DNA of 64,000 bases from Schistocephalus solidus (taxonomy: Eukaryota; Platyhelminthes; Cestoda; Diphyllobothriidea; Diphyllobothriidae): positions 31,001 through 95,000 of the forward strand of contig WEDG01009072.1 of NCBI GenBank assembly GCA_017591395.1. The letters run 5' to 3'. Positions 13,322-25,186 of this stretch are shown piece by piece. The notes beneath the pieces were generated by a model. The model had not been told where the DNA came from. It worked only from the letters and a program-made list of their open reading frames with translations, and did no database searches. Numbering within the stretch: the stretch's first letter is position 1; each line of letters begins with the position of its first letter. The position numbers and the translations under genes are program-made.

Positions 13322-13660
13322 CAACATCTGGAGCTGGGTATAGCTGACTGATGACGGCTAAAAAGCCAGAAATGGCCACTCAGGTTTTTCTGGTCTTGAT
13401 CGTTAATGCCATTCTGCATAACTGACTGGCCATTGAGGAGCTGCTTATTGGGCTCGAGATTTAAATCCAAGGCAAAACATGACTAGCGTTCCCCTAACGC
13501 GATCCGTAAGTGCCTCACCCGATCATAACTGACAAGACAGTTTAGAGCATTAAACATCTAACCAACGGGTCACGAATTCAAGCTCCAGTGGCTTTGTCAT
13601 GACTGGTTAATGACGGCTTGAAGCCAGAAATATCCACTTCGATCTCCTTTTTCCCCATCA
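13322..13660 (+). repeat. R1 tandem pair, degenerate
   Basis: Two R1 bodies run head to tail. The first has CTGATGA at 13348-13354, the second TTAATGA at 13607-13613, so the period is 259 bp. A tRNA-like head with CAACGGGTCACGAATTCAAG separates them. The first copy keeps CTGATGA, stem II and GAAA but has lost stem I pairing. Confidence 0.7.
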
Positions 13661-13714
13661 GCAATGCCATACATATGAGAAGAAAAGACGATCTCGGTAA
13701 CCATCATTGTAGTG

Positions 13715-14151
13715 TCCTGCCGTTTCAAAAGCCTACAAGGGTCCATCTTCGAAATTAAGTATCGTACGGTGTCTCACATTATTTATAGGAAATGACAGTC
13801 ATTTTTTAACACAGCGTTCATTGAATGGGTTAACTTTAACAATGTATACTGTAGAGAGGACGAGGTGGGAAATGCTGCCCCGAAAACCATGCCAATTGAC
13901 ATAACTTACTCTCCTCTTCCCTCTACCCCCGGACGACAACAACGATGATCCCTGTGTTTATGCGGGCGATGAGCGCTTAAGCCAATTAAGGACTCCTTCA
14001 TGTTTGTACTCTATGCAGTGTGCACTGTTAAGGTAATCCCGTAGAATGAACGCTGTGTAAACAATGCTGTCATCCTCTGTTAATACAGTGAGATGTGGTA
14101 CGATACTCTCCCCCGACGATTGGAATCATCCCTGCTTTTGAAACGGTAGGA
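13715..14151. mobile_element. 437-bp fold-back element with ~147-bp inverted repeats
   Basis: The left arm (13715-13861) and the reverse complement of the right arm (14006-14151) align along their whole length. Shared anchors are TCCTRCCGTTTCAAAAGC at the outer end, GTATCGTAC, CTCAC, ACACAGCGTTCATT and TAACA. Identity is roughly 70 percent by eye. The centre (144 bp) has no ORF of note. I find no clear target-site duplication (left flank TGTAGTG, right flank AAATATA). The shape fits a non-autonomous DNA transposon (MITE or foldback); no superfamily can be named. Confidence 0.6.
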
Positions 14152-15571
14152 AAATATAATTATGGTTTCTGAGACCGTCTTTCCTTCTTATTTATGTCTG
14201 GAATGCGCATCTCCGCTTCTATTAGCAATATCTACATTTATAAATATGCATATATAAATCGAGTTGCATTGTTCATTGTAAATTATTTCGAAAATGCAGC
14301 GTTTTCTATAAATTTTCTTAACAAATTCCAATTCATATCTGCTCTGTATTCGTTTATTCTGTTAAAAAGCAAAAGGTAGGTAATTAAGAGAATTCATGAA
14401 CGTTTTGGGAAAAAATACCTTCTACGTTCTAATTTATCAGTAGGAGGCTCCAAGGTCTGCAGTCTCTATTTAGCAGTAACAAGATTAGTCAGACCGAATA
14501 TCGTGATCTAGAGGAATATTCATACATGTGTTGAAATTTTATTCCTAAAACATTTCTTCAAAACGAAAGAGCATATAAAACTTACTCAAGAAATGCGGTT
14601 TTGTGTTAAACAAGCAGATGGACTCTGCAAAACACACGGATATTTGGGTGCGTTTTTAGCAGTGATGTTTTACAGATGACTAAACATATTCTTAAAAAGG
14701 ATAGCAAGCCACCAAAAAAAAACCTTTTTCCGTTTGCTATCCATGTCAACTAATTTTTAAGTTCGTAAGTAGACCTTTTTCCAAAATGATGAAAATTTTG
14801 GTCAGTTTTTCACGCTTTATAGCACGTACATTCGTTCATACACTGACACTATGAAAACTATTCGTGAAAATAGGACGCTAGAAGAGATATTTTTTGAGTC
14901 GTTTAACTTTTCTACATAAGGGTACTCTCCTTCACTATAATCACTTTTTCAGAAAGAAGCAGTCACTATTGTATGAGGTTAAGCTCTCTGTAGGAATGAA
15001 TGTTCTCTACAGTCAAAATAATGGGACCTGTGAATCTAAGTCAGAGTGCAAAGTATAAAAGGCACCCTTAATTTTCTGAAAAATTACATTTTTTCTCATA
15101 TCCTAGTTTCTTTTGAGTTCAGTTCTACAGTTGTGACTCAGCTGGGCTGATACACTAGCTAAAATGTTAAGTCATTCGTATACTTAAAGTGTCAAGGCAT
15201 TTGGTCAATGTTGCTCCATTTATCATAGGTGTGAGCACGCACTTCGGACGGTATGCGTGTCGAATAAAATCATGTACGCTTACTGTGTTGTAGAGCAGTT
15301 TCACAAATTATTACAAGACAGTGGAGGTTTTTGTCAGCAAAGTGTTTGTTAGACTACTTTGATTATTCACTTTTCGGCATCATCCTAGATTTAAGATACA
15401 AAGAAAAACTGATCCCTTCTATTTCCTGCTACGTCGACGTAGATTTTCACCCGAAACATGCGTCTTTGCCAAATGCGCTGGCAACAAAAACAACAATTTT
15501 ATTTTTTTCATCCCTCTACTGCATCTAGCAAACAATCTTACTGGCCTTCGACCCTAACTTCGACCGCAGGC
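14152..15571. other. upstream region of the NCS exon, no feature recognised
   Basis: AT-rich sequence with no repeat signature. It should contain the 5' UTR, and perhaps the promoter, of the calcium sensor gene, but I cannot place a start site. CCGCAG just before the ATG could be a splice acceptor joining a non-coding first exon, though its pyrimidine tract is weak. Confidence 0.35.
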
Positions 15572-15685
15572 ATGGGAAATGCATTGGTTTCACATCGGAA
15601 GCTGCCCAAAGAGGACCTCAGCTTCCTCATGGCTAACACGAACTTCACCAAAAAGCAGATCAAACAGTGGTATCGCGGCTTTATC
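15572..15685 (+). CDS. first coding exon of a neuronal calcium sensor (NCS/recoverin family) protein
   Basis: The exon has 38 codons from ATGGGA to a GTGAGT donor at 15686, which splits the gene in phase 0. The peptide starts MGN, carries LPKEDLSFL, and ends [15 protein letters not shown]. Family members show the same layout: an N-myristoylation Gly2, a short helix, then FT..E(I/V)..WY.GF(I/L) leading into a DCPSG-like segment that here would sit on the next exon. Residue 6 is Val and Ser is at 7, so the myristoylation context is less canonical than in NCS-1 or recoverin (Ser6). The frame is open 38 codons upstream of this ATG, but that part has no family likeness, so the MGN start is preferred. 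In the family these are small EF-hand calcium switches at membranes. Exons for the EF loops were not found downstream in the window, so the introns must be long. Confidence 0.8.
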
Positions 15686-17027
15686 GTGAGTTGTGGTTTG
15701 TCTGGCAGTTAAAATATCGCATTTCCCATCTCCCGTGGGAATCCTAGTCGGTCATTTCTGCTTGCATGAATTGTCTTTTTGCACTGGCAGAGTGCGTAAC
15801 TGGGTCATCTGGGGTCAGACACAGTTATGTACCTTTTTGTTCCTTTCCGCACGTGAAAAACCATTCATTTGGGTGAGCAGATTGGCGCATGCAGGTCACT
15901 GTGTTGGCTTGTATGTAGGTTGGGGGGGGGTGGGGTGTGTGCGTTCTGCCAAAATGAGCAGGAAAGACTGCAATCGGATGTTTTTTATGGTGGTCTGTAA
16001 ATCAGCCTTTCCCTCACTGCCAATCTGCTCCGGGTACTAAGACGGAAAAGCAGAAAATAACTGAATCTCAGGTTGGCCAAATGGTGAGTTTCAAAGTAAT
16101 AACTTAAGAAGGAAAGATGAATCACTGAAATCTATTTATTTAACAGTTAACGTTTCAGAGACCTTGGGAAGTTGGTTGCTTACAAAGCATTAATAAAACA
16201 AAAATTTAACAGAAATTTAAATGATGTGCCGAGTTACTCATTTTCCTTTGTTACCTTGACACATCGGCTTTGTGCAATTTATTGAGGTTTACTGGGTGTT
16301 TTTTAACCCTAGAGCCGTAAATCCACTGCTCCTGGTTTTTAAACTAAACTTTTTTTGCTTACGCGCACCATTTAACACTGAGCTAACAGTTTCGAAGAAG
16401 GATACAGAACCCTTACTTTTAACGTGCTTGTAATCCGAATGCTTTTTTCACTAACCTCGTTTGTATTTAACTTGAGCTTTGAAATTTGCTATTTGCTTTG
16501 GTTGGTCTTTCATTACAGATGGTTTTTGGTGAAGGATTTGGTAGTTAATCAGGTTAAACAGTCCTTTTATGCAAGTTCCTGTTGATTGCTTAATACCATA
16601 CAAATGACAGTATTTGGGTCTACCTCAACGACCCCTCAGACTTTGTGTTCAGTACCGTTCTCCCCACTGATATAAAAGAGTCCAAAATATTATAGGTGGA
16701 GAGCAAAATATAGTAGACTTATCTTCACTTCGTTGTGAGCAATAAAGTCGATACAGCAGCTGCCTTGTAACTACACGTTCCTTTTGAACTCCTCAAAGTA
16801 GACTGTATTGCTCTTAATCCCTTTATGACAATAAAACTGCACAAGTCGGGGTAACGTTTAGGCACTTCCAAAGTACCTTAATTAAAAAGGGAAATAATTT
16901 TTGGAATTATTACCAACTGGACATGAATTTAATTGACTGAAATGACTTTTTAGGGCCAGCCCCAAATTTGCAATAGAAGGTTTAGGTCGAATACATTCAA
17001 CCAAAGTGAAATAACTGCGTTATGCCC
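15686..17027 (+). other. start of the NCS intron
   Basis: The intron opens with GTGAGT. The only notable features are a nine-G run at 15922-15930 in a G/T-rich stretch and AT-rich sequence after it. The 115-residue ORF across 15693-16040 lies inside this intron and shows no protein-like character. Confidence 0.45.
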
Positions 17028-17755
17028 ACATAAGATTCATACTACTTGTACTACTAATTTTTTGTAGAACGGGCATTACGTGCTTATTCCAAAGTGGTTG
17101 ATTGTCTTCGACCCAAATTTTCATGTGGTCTGACCCTAAAACGTCATGTCCGAATCATCTGACTCCATGTCCTGCACTTAATAATTTCCGAAATTATTTC
17201 CTTGATTATTCTCTGGAGTCCATATACCAGAAACCGCATAAAGAATGCTGGGAACCCACTGAGGAGCTGAACCCCTCGTTGCTGTGTCACGCAGCAGCAG
17301 AAACATCGGCGAAACCCGTGTCTGAGCTTTGAACTAGTACCTATGACGGAAGTACGGTATATTTTCTTTGCCATATAAGATTCATACTACTTGTAGTACT
17401 ACTTGTTTGTAGAATGGGCATTACGTGGTTATTCCACAGTGGTTGATTGTCTTCAACCCAAATGTTCATTGCAATTTCGGGTCTGACCCTAAAAATTCAT
17501 GTCCGAATCACCTGACTCCATGTCCTGCACTTAATAATTTTAGGAATTATTTCTCAGATTATTCTCTGGAGTCCATATACCAGAAACCGCATAGAGAACG
17601 CTGGTGGACACAGTGAGGAACCGAACCCCTCGTTGCTGTGTCACACAGCAGCAGAAGCCTCGGCGAAATATGTGTCTGTGTGTTTAGCTTTTATCTTTGT
17701 CAAAATTGTGGTATAAAGTCTTTGCCATGTAAGATTCATACTACTTTAGTGAATG
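17028..17755. repeat. ~350-bp tandem repeat, about 2.1 units
   Basis: Unit 1 starts at ACATAAGATTCATACTACTT (17028). Unit 2 starts near 17372 with the same word, and a third start (GTAAGATTCATACTACTTT) appears at about 17729. The units align throughout, including GACTCCATGTCCTGCACTTA and CCCCTCGTTGCTGTGTCAC. Unit 1 has an open frame on each strand that unit 2 only partly keeps, so I do not call a gene. The units differ at many positions, so the duplication is not recent. Confidence 0.85.
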
Positions 17756-19050
17756 TACCAACCCGGCAGGTCATTTCAGTTGGCATAGAGAACCAAGTGT
17801 CTCCTGTATTCACGTAACAATACCGGCTGATGAATATGATAATATCACGAAGTTCCGAATAATTATTTACGATATCTCGTGAAAAATGCAAAAATAAGAA
17901 GTGTAGTAAAAAAACTTGTTCATCCTAACGTTCACTTCGTTTTTCCAAATAAACGCCTATCTTTGTCGCCATGAAACATACAGTTTTTTAAGCACAGAGC
18001 AGTAGGTTTTGTTCCTTAAATATCTGGTAGGAAAATTGTGCCAATGAGATGGTCTTATCTATTTGCAAATATGCGGTCATTTACGCGATTGGTATAGCAT
18101 TTTGAACACAGACTGCCTAATAATTCAGGAGAAAACAGGATTTTCGTGCAGTGTAAAATCATTCACAATATGAGGCGCATTTGTAACTATTTTGATTGAT
18201 AAAGCATTTTACAGGCCCTGGGAATTCTGTGAAGACCGCATCTACTAGCACTATCTTCCGGGTATAATTGTCTTCACATGCTACTTTAACAAACTAAAAT
18301 ACAGAATCAAAGTAGACAAGTAACCTTCTTTCACCAAACGTAATGGTAAGCGCTGGTAGTAATTTGTGCAACTAGTGCCTGGTGACTGGTTGATCCGTTA
18401 ATAAGGTCACCGTTCGAACAGCATGATTCTAACAGCTGCTACGAACTGCACCCATCCGGTTGATCCAAGACAAGGCCTCAACCCTCAAGTAAAATTACAC
18501 CCTCTCGGACTAAAATGGTGACGATGGAACTTTCCACCAACTTTCCAACATTATGTTGGCTTTTGCGTATTCTTCTCTCGATATGCCTCTCGGTTTCGTC
18601 AGTATAACTGGTCAGGCCACGGTTGCCTATGATGAGTTAAAAAATAAAGTTATGTTGTTATACTGGGTCCTGCAAATGTGCGTCCGTTGTCGACTAGAAA
18701 TTTGGATCCACGTGTGACCCACGTCCAAATTCGCACAGTAGCATTTGAATTTGACGGATACACCAGAACTATACGTTTAGCTGTTCATTCAGTTTCGATG
18801 TTGTTTTCAAATTTCTCCCACTATCTACCAGAGCGCATTTTTTCACAAAAACTACAGGAGCTATCGCCAATATTTCGGCTATTCGAAGTTCAGCATAGTC
18901 CCGTTAGAGCCGAAGTTCATATAAAAAATTCAGTGCCTTACTTCCTTCAGTTCCCTTTCTCGTTTTTTGTAATTGATGAAATATTTTGAGATTGCAGACA
19001 GTGAAGTGTTTACACAAGGCAAGAACGACTGGATAAACATTTTGGTTTGT
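17756..19050. other. no gene recognised
   Basis: Mixed AT-rich sequence. About 18370-18680 is more GC-rich and may be an old repeat, but it matches none of the families here. The 103-residue ORF at 18678-18989 has no recognisable motif. Confidence 0.35.
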
Positions 19051-19054
19051 GAAT

Positions 19055-19275
19055 ATTGCCGACAAAGACAAGGGAGACTGGAATGGTCATTTCTAGCTTA
19101 TTGGCCGTCGTCAGCCAGTCATACCCTGCCCCACGTGGTGCGCCACCCAAAGATTGAACCCACGAACCAATTATCAGAATGCTCGAACCATCGAGTTTCA
19201 CTATGCGGTTATTTGCGGTGGTAGAGTAGGACGAGTGCGTTCCTTCAAACGTTAAGTGAGCGTTCCGGTTAACTG
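19055..19275 (-). repeat. R1 copy plus a small oppositely oriented tail piece
   Basis: 19055-19200 reads on the minus strand as the R1 head end, core (GACTGG CTGACGA ... GAAA ... CCAGTC) and CTTGTCTTTGTCGG. 19228-19275 is a tail-like piece in plus orientation (GGACGAGTGCGTTCC and GTGAGCGTTCC). Confidence 0.65.
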
Positions 19276-19644
19276 GTCGTTGTTAATGAGTTCTCCCCAA
19301 GCCCGGGGTTGGACGCACCTAGGCTCCCGTCCGTATCTTGAGTGGTGAGTGCACCTCTGCCTCAGTTAAGGTCCGGCTCATAACGACTATTGTTGTAGCC
19401 TTAGAGATAATAACGCCCAATGACGAAATCACTGAGGGTTAAAATCTAGGGATGCACACAAATATGGGGTATAGTAGGGTCTTTTACTCCCAGCTCCGGT
19501 ATTGAATCTGTCTTTAGGCTGGGTCCAGATGCGGGATTTGAACAGTTAGTGAGGTAGATGCAGTATAAGTCTACTTTCACTTTTATACAGCGCGTCGACG
19601 CCCTGCACCACCTTAATGTTGAGATAACGGTAGACATCGTCAAA

Positions 19645-19760
19645 CTAAGTCATTCAAACTGTCGGGTAGGGCTAGCTGACGATGGCTAATAAGCCAGAAA
19701 TTACCACACTAGTTTCCTCTGTCTTTGTTGGACCATTCTTGCTGCACATACTATCGATGA
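19645..19760 (+). repeat. R1 fragment with altered stem I
   Basis: It contains GGCTAG CTGACGA TGGCTAATAAGCCA GAAA and later CTAGTT. Stem I has changed on both strands relative to the common GACTGG/CCAGTC and still pairs. It ends at CTCTGTCTTTGTTGG. An ORF of 126 residues (19682-20062) is formed by this fragment plus the adjacent R3-like sequence and is not a gene. Confidence 0.65.
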
Positions 19761-19869
19761 CTATGAAAATGAGTGAGGATATGGTATGTAGTCTTGGTCA
19801 GCAGCGAATAACCCGTGGAAGGTGTCTTACCAGAATGTTGGTAATGAAGGTTACATGGATGGGGCCTGA

Positions 19870-19965
19870 GGACGCACCCCACCCAAACCTCAACTGTAGA
19901 GACAATCTTAAATTACACCCCAACCATAACCCTAACCCGAGGAAGAATTTCACCGAACAACGCCT
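19870..19965 (-). repeat. R3-like fragment
   Basis: CCCCAACCATAACCCTAACC and CCTCAACTGTAGAG are the reverse complement of the GGTTAGGGTT-type words that mark R3. Confidence 0.45.
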
Positions 19966-20062
19966 ACTTAAATTAAATAAACAGTATGTTGCTGACGCCG
20001 ACTACAGACAAGATCCTTGTCTGCAAATGCCTGCGAAGGCACTTGGCTTTCCGGGACGATAA

Positions 20063-21269
20063 GGTCTCATAGACGAACCAGTGGGTGGTCATATATTCTA
20101 GTAGCCTCCATAATTAATCTACGAATTTCTTATCTATTTGGCGGTCCCAACGCCTATTTCAACAATTTTTTGACCGAAGAATGACATAAGTGCGAGGGAT
20201 TCGGTATCGTAATTTTTTTATATGTTCTGATACCTTAAGAGAGATTTTGCCATTTCTAACCACCGAAATATAAATAAAAGAAAGACAAACTCACAGAACA
20301 AATCAATCGTCCAAACTTCCGCTTGAAGATTTGTGCTGTCACAGATGCGTGATTTCCGCTTGCAAAGCTGTTACACAAATGCAATAGGAAATTTGTTTTG
20401 CTTTGCGATTCGGATAAAGCAATGCAGACAATTATTAACTGATCAAACGGATAAATAACTCCAAAATAAAAGCATTCATTCTCTACCCCTTTCTTTTTAC
20501 CCCCTTTGCCTTAAGTGGGGTCATTCGTGCAGTAACTATCTTTGAAATCGCATTTTAAAAAGCGATAGCATCATGACGTTTATTTCTATCAGGCCTGCAA
20601 CTATGTAAATATTTCCTTATTGTAGTTATTTTCCTGTCAAAAAGAGCGTATTGCAGAGACCGTGTCTCTTATCGCGGATCGTTTTTTATGTGCAAATTTC
20701 GTGCATGTGTTGAATTAACCCAATTTTGTGGGTGAGTGCGTATTTGAGTGAGTATTTGCACTCAAATTCTGCTTTACATGAAAGAATGAGATAAGGAAGC
20801 GGAGTAGATGAGAGCTATCGACATGGACTTCAAACTAATTTTTGTAATCAAAAAGGCAGACAAATGAAGGACACGCCTATGACCGGTTGAAGTAGACTTT
20901 AAAGTTATTGCGAGAAAGTTTCTGTTTAAAACTTCAGGCGGGACTGCGGAAGTCAAGGAGAGGTGGAAACTCCGTGGAAAACGTAATTTAGAGGCATTTA
21001 TTCCTGCATTTAGTGCACACAGCCGACGGCGTAAGCAGTATGTTCTCGCAGACTAATCAAAATAGTCAATTAAGTTTTACGGAAGTGTTTGCATAATATA
21101 AAAATTAAGCTATAGTATTAACTAGAAGATGCCTTTTATGGTTACATGCTTTAAGCCACAAAATGGGTAATAAAACATTCGTAAATGAAGCCAAAAGCAG
21201 GTAAATTTGGTCAACCAGACATTTACTCAGTTCAGCTGAGTACAAAAGGGCAGAGAAGACAGCAATTTA
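20063..21269. other. no gene recognised
   Basis: AT-rich sequence with no repeat signature or splice-flanked reading frame that I can support. Confidence 0.35.
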
Positions 21270-21960
21270 AAGATGAACTTGAGGTATAATAACTATAAAT
21301 AACAGATGATGATAATGATGAGTAGGAGGAAGTGGTGGTGGTTGAAATCCAATTGCAAGCGAATAACAAATACCACATAAAGGAGGTGGAAGAAGTAAGA
21401 GTTCGGGCCTTATTTAATAATCTCCCAAAACATGCACAATATTCCAAAATGGAACTCACTGACTCAGATTCTGGAGAGAATTTCATTCTGCTGAAATTGT
21501 ATTATGATCAATTACCGAGAAAGATGTTCCAAACTATGGATTCTCTTTTTATGTCTGTAACATAAATCTCTGGTGCCTTTAGGATTGAATTTAGGAGCTT
21601 AGGCCGAAAAAGAAAGTTGCTACATACTCGAATATATCTCGTTAAAATTTTAAGAAGTGTAATGAAGGCCACAGAAACCAGTTACAAAGTATAGGGATGT
21701 AAATGGAGTCACAGGTCGCTAAAGGTAGGACTGGAAAGAATAAGCATAATAAACTCAACAATATAAAACAAATAAAAAATGCCAGAGTTAAAAAAAGAAA
21801 ACGTCTGAAAAGAGAAGAAGATTACGACGAGGATGATGAAGAGAAGGAGGATGTGGGTGGTGGTGTTGGTGGTCATAGCATGGTTGTAAATATCTGGGAT
21901 AGAAACACACAAAATGCAGAACAAACGGAACAGGAAAAAGGTAGAAAGGAAGGATAAGAG
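21270..21960 (+). other. low-complexity acidic/lysine-rich ORF pair, doubtful
   Basis: Two plus-strand ORFs (21332-21565 and 21703-21957) translate to charged sequence, including EEDYDEDDEEKED and a GGG-rich stretch. A TAG interrupts the first frame directly after an acidic run (DDDNDE). The minus strand is open over much of the same DNA. This could be a decayed gene, or only purine-rich GAT/GGA repeat sequence that happens to be open. I favour the second. Confidence 0.2.
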
Positions 21961-22118
21961 TCGAAAATATTAAGTAAAAATAATAAACGAGGAAAAACCT
22001 TGTAAAAAAAGATAAAAGTAAATTTATTCACAGGTTTCTCAGCTGAAAATGACCAAATTGACATATTTAAACATTCATTTTTTCTTCAGTTAAGCATTAA
22101 ATAGCCCGTTTAAAATGC

Positions 22119-22418
22119 ATGCTCCATGCTTCGTTAAAAGTTTTAATCTTGTCTGACGCTTTGGTGTCCAACTGTCAGAACGGACAGTCTGCATATTTCG
22201 CACATGGACTCGTCCAAGAGAGCTTCACTATCCGACAACCATGCAATACAAATTTAGGAGAACAAGCAGATTCTGTCCTTGAGGCCTTAATAATCCTGAA
22301 GTGTACAGATGGTGAAAAAGAATATCTGAGGTCATTAGAGCATCCGAAACACTTTTTTACTTTTTTGCACTCGTATATTGTTAGGAATGACAGCAGCAAC
22401 CGATCCAACGTCCTTTAA
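22119..22418 (+). other. 99-residue ORF with protein-like composition, doubtful
   Basis: The frame reads NGQSAYFAHGLVQ and ADSVLEALIILKCTDGEKEY with no low complexity. An acceptor-like TGTCAG lies at the start of the better half, and DGEK is followed by no clear donor. An unrelated plus-strand ORF follows at 22533-22721. I recognise no family and cannot exclude chance; the minus strand is also open for 77 codons. Confidence 0.2.
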
Positions 22419-22739
22419 CAGGAGTATTAGTCTAGTAACCCATACTGCCGCAGGTGCATAGTTGACTACGCAGTACTTTCTATGTGGGTGTGCATAACTT
22501 ATTTAGGTGATTAATCAGCTCAGACTGAAAACATGCTCGGATCGCGTAACCACGAACAGAAACTGACTGTGAGGTGGGGTGACATTCTATCAGAAGTGGG
22601 TGTCTTCAACTTAGAAATGTTTCACGAGTTTAACTTCACATCAGCCACGATAACTATCCATGCCAGAATAAATCAAGTCGCCAATGGCTTGGAGTTCTGT
22701 CCTTGGTCAAAAGTTAAGTAAATCGATTAATCGATCCAG

Positions 22740-24673
22740 CTTCAGCACACAAAACTCTGAGTTTTCACCTCCAAACCTATTTAACTGACATGGGCTTTGC
22801 TCGACCCCTATAATTGTATATTGGTCTGCTGCTAAGATGACCTCTGTTGATGGACTCCTGCACGATTGTTTTGGTGATTGAACACGCGCTTACAGTTATG
22901 GATTACAAAGAAGACGAAATGTCCTACAAACTTCATTAGATTTGCTGTCACATTAATTTTTAAATGAAACGGTAACATGTTTTTTATAAGCAATGGTTAC
23001 GGAAGTAAGGTAGTAACATCAATTGATGTGCAACAGAATCCCTATATAGTCAGGTCAAATCGAAATATCAGCACTCACACCAGCCGTTTGCAAAAACTAC
23101 ACTTTGTAAAAATGATTGCTCTAGTAGATGTTTTCCCGTTTGTTTTTCCTACCCTTATATATCCAAAATATATTTCCTAGAAAACATGAGGGAAAATATT
23201 CTTTCTGTTAACATATTAATATCAACTTTATCTTCAAAAATTTTAAATTGAGTAAATTGTATTTTCAGTTTCAAAAAGCATCTATTTATTGAAGTTTTAA
23301 GACCGTGAATTGTCTATTCATAAAGCATTGTACCTCTACAAATATAAACGCTGCTTTTTATGTATTTAACAGGGTTTCACACCCATTGCAAAATTATGAA
23401 CCACTTGTGATATCTTAATAGCACATCAAAATGTCTACTTATATTTTCTTTGAAAATATGGAGCTTGTTATTTGGAAACTATGAATGCAAGTGTAACAAC
23501 CACTGGGGTTTTTAAAATCGTTCAGAGTTTCAACAATTCACATCGAAGGATTCAGAAGGTCAGTTGGCGTGCCTACGCGTGCTTTCGAGGAATTCTAATC
23601 GGGTCATACGATTAATCAAAAGTTAGTCATGTGAATGAGGAGGCGTGATGATAAGGGAGCTGGCTAGGCGGCAGTGGGGTTTTGGTGGAGCAGTTCAAAC
23701 GAGGGGCGGGGAGGGGATGTGGACTGCATGCAGTTAAACCGTCGATGGTCATGCTAATTGCGGAGCTTGCAGAAGGTTCAGAAATTTTAAAAAAACGTCT
23801 CTTTTAACCAAAAAGATTTTTTCAACTAAAACTTTGGATAAAGAAAGCATCTGCTACTAAATGAGTACAAGAGTATTACTTTCCTTCATGCTTTTTTTTC
23901 TAAGATATATAAGAATTAATAAAGGTGTCAAAAATCTGTGAAAAACATCAGACTACTTGAGTAGTCATTTCGCAGGTGCTTGCAGGTGGCCAAAAAGAAG
24001 TTCATTCGTAATCGGGCAGACTGTCTCGAATGAAATGTCCGGGTAATGTGTTGCACATTATCTAATATTTAAAACTATATTCAAGTAAAGTTTTTCTCGT
24101 CGAATGGACATTTTATAGCTTCGGTTTAAATTTCATGTGAAAGCTCATCTATTCGGAGTACATTGACTTGCATGTTTCAAATTTCATCCATCAATGGTCA
24201 ATCTTAATTTGCTGCTGCATTTTTAAACTCGGACATTTATTTTACCAAGAACTCCATTATTTGTGTTTTCTGAGCTTAATATGCACTTCAGAATAATTTT
24301 TTATTGTCGGGAGGATATTTGCCACTTCGACGTGCCTGCCTTCTCATCTCTGTTCGCCAAAACGTTTCCATCTTGTATTATGGCTAAAAAATTAACATCT
24401 TTTACTTCTCAGCACATTTTGCTTTAAAAAATACTCAGTCAAGCAGCACATGAACTTTGCCCATTTGTACAAGATAAGGAATTGGTTAGAGCATGCGGTC
24501 ATTTTGACTAAGGAGAAAATTGGAATAATCAACATAAAATAACTAGTTAGCATTCTTTTTGTGCATCAAGCAACGGAAAGTTTGGATGTTCCGGAAGCCA
24601 CCTCCTTTTCCTGCTATTGTGATTTTCCTCTCAGTGTCAGTATGTGACCATGTGCAAACGTAGTTGCCATTTG
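22740..24673. other. no gene recognised
   Basis: AT-rich sequence with a G-rich patch at about 23630-23720 (GAGGGGCGGGGAGGGGATG). No repeat family was matched. Confidence 0.35.
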
Positions 24674-24697
24674 ATATATATATATATATATATATAT
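24674..24697. repeat. (AT)12 microsatellite
   Basis: An uninterrupted AT dinucleotide run. Confidence 0.95.
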
Positions 24698-25186
24698 TGA
24701 ATAACGGAGGTCATTTGCATCCTGAGATAGTATAATGAAAAAGAGAAAAACGCTCTTCGGCAAATGGAATTGTACTCGTAAATTTTCAAGTTGGCGAAAA
24801 CAACTCGCCGTCAGACGAATTGAGCAGAGGATAAATTTAGCTGGTCAAACTAGATCAGTTGGCGCGACTGGACAGATAGTGACAAACAAACAGCTGGTGT
24901 GAGTGGGTGGTGGGTGAACACTTAACTAGGGGATGTTTTGGGACGGGTGAGGTGAGGAGAGAACAATTACGCTTGCTTGTTTTTGGAAGGGGAGGTGGGA
25001 AGCGAGTAACTACGGCCGGCTAGAGTATTGATCATTCCTCCGGGTTGAATGTAGGGGCCGCTGTGTCGGTTGGAGGTTTTGGAACGTTTAATTGCAGTTC
25101 GCCATGTGTTAGGTGGATGTAGCAAACAGTGAAATTCGAAATGCCGGAAGGAGAAGCCGTCGTTTTTTCTTTACATATATATATAT

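Noticed and set aside
17255..17325. Hammerhead ribozyme in the 17-kb tandem unit (CTGAGGA ... CGAAAC)
   Set aside because: Core words and a 5-bp stem II are present in unit 1, but I could not form stem I or stem III with a valid NUH cleavage site, and unit 2 has GTGAGGA in place of CTGAGGA.
19682..20062. 126-residue ORF
   Set aside because: Its start lies in an R1 copy and its middle in an R3-like fragment (PNHNPNP from CCTAACC-type words).
22977..23180. Plus-strand ORF of 67 residues
   Set aside because: AT-rich, no motif, no splice support; consistent with chance.
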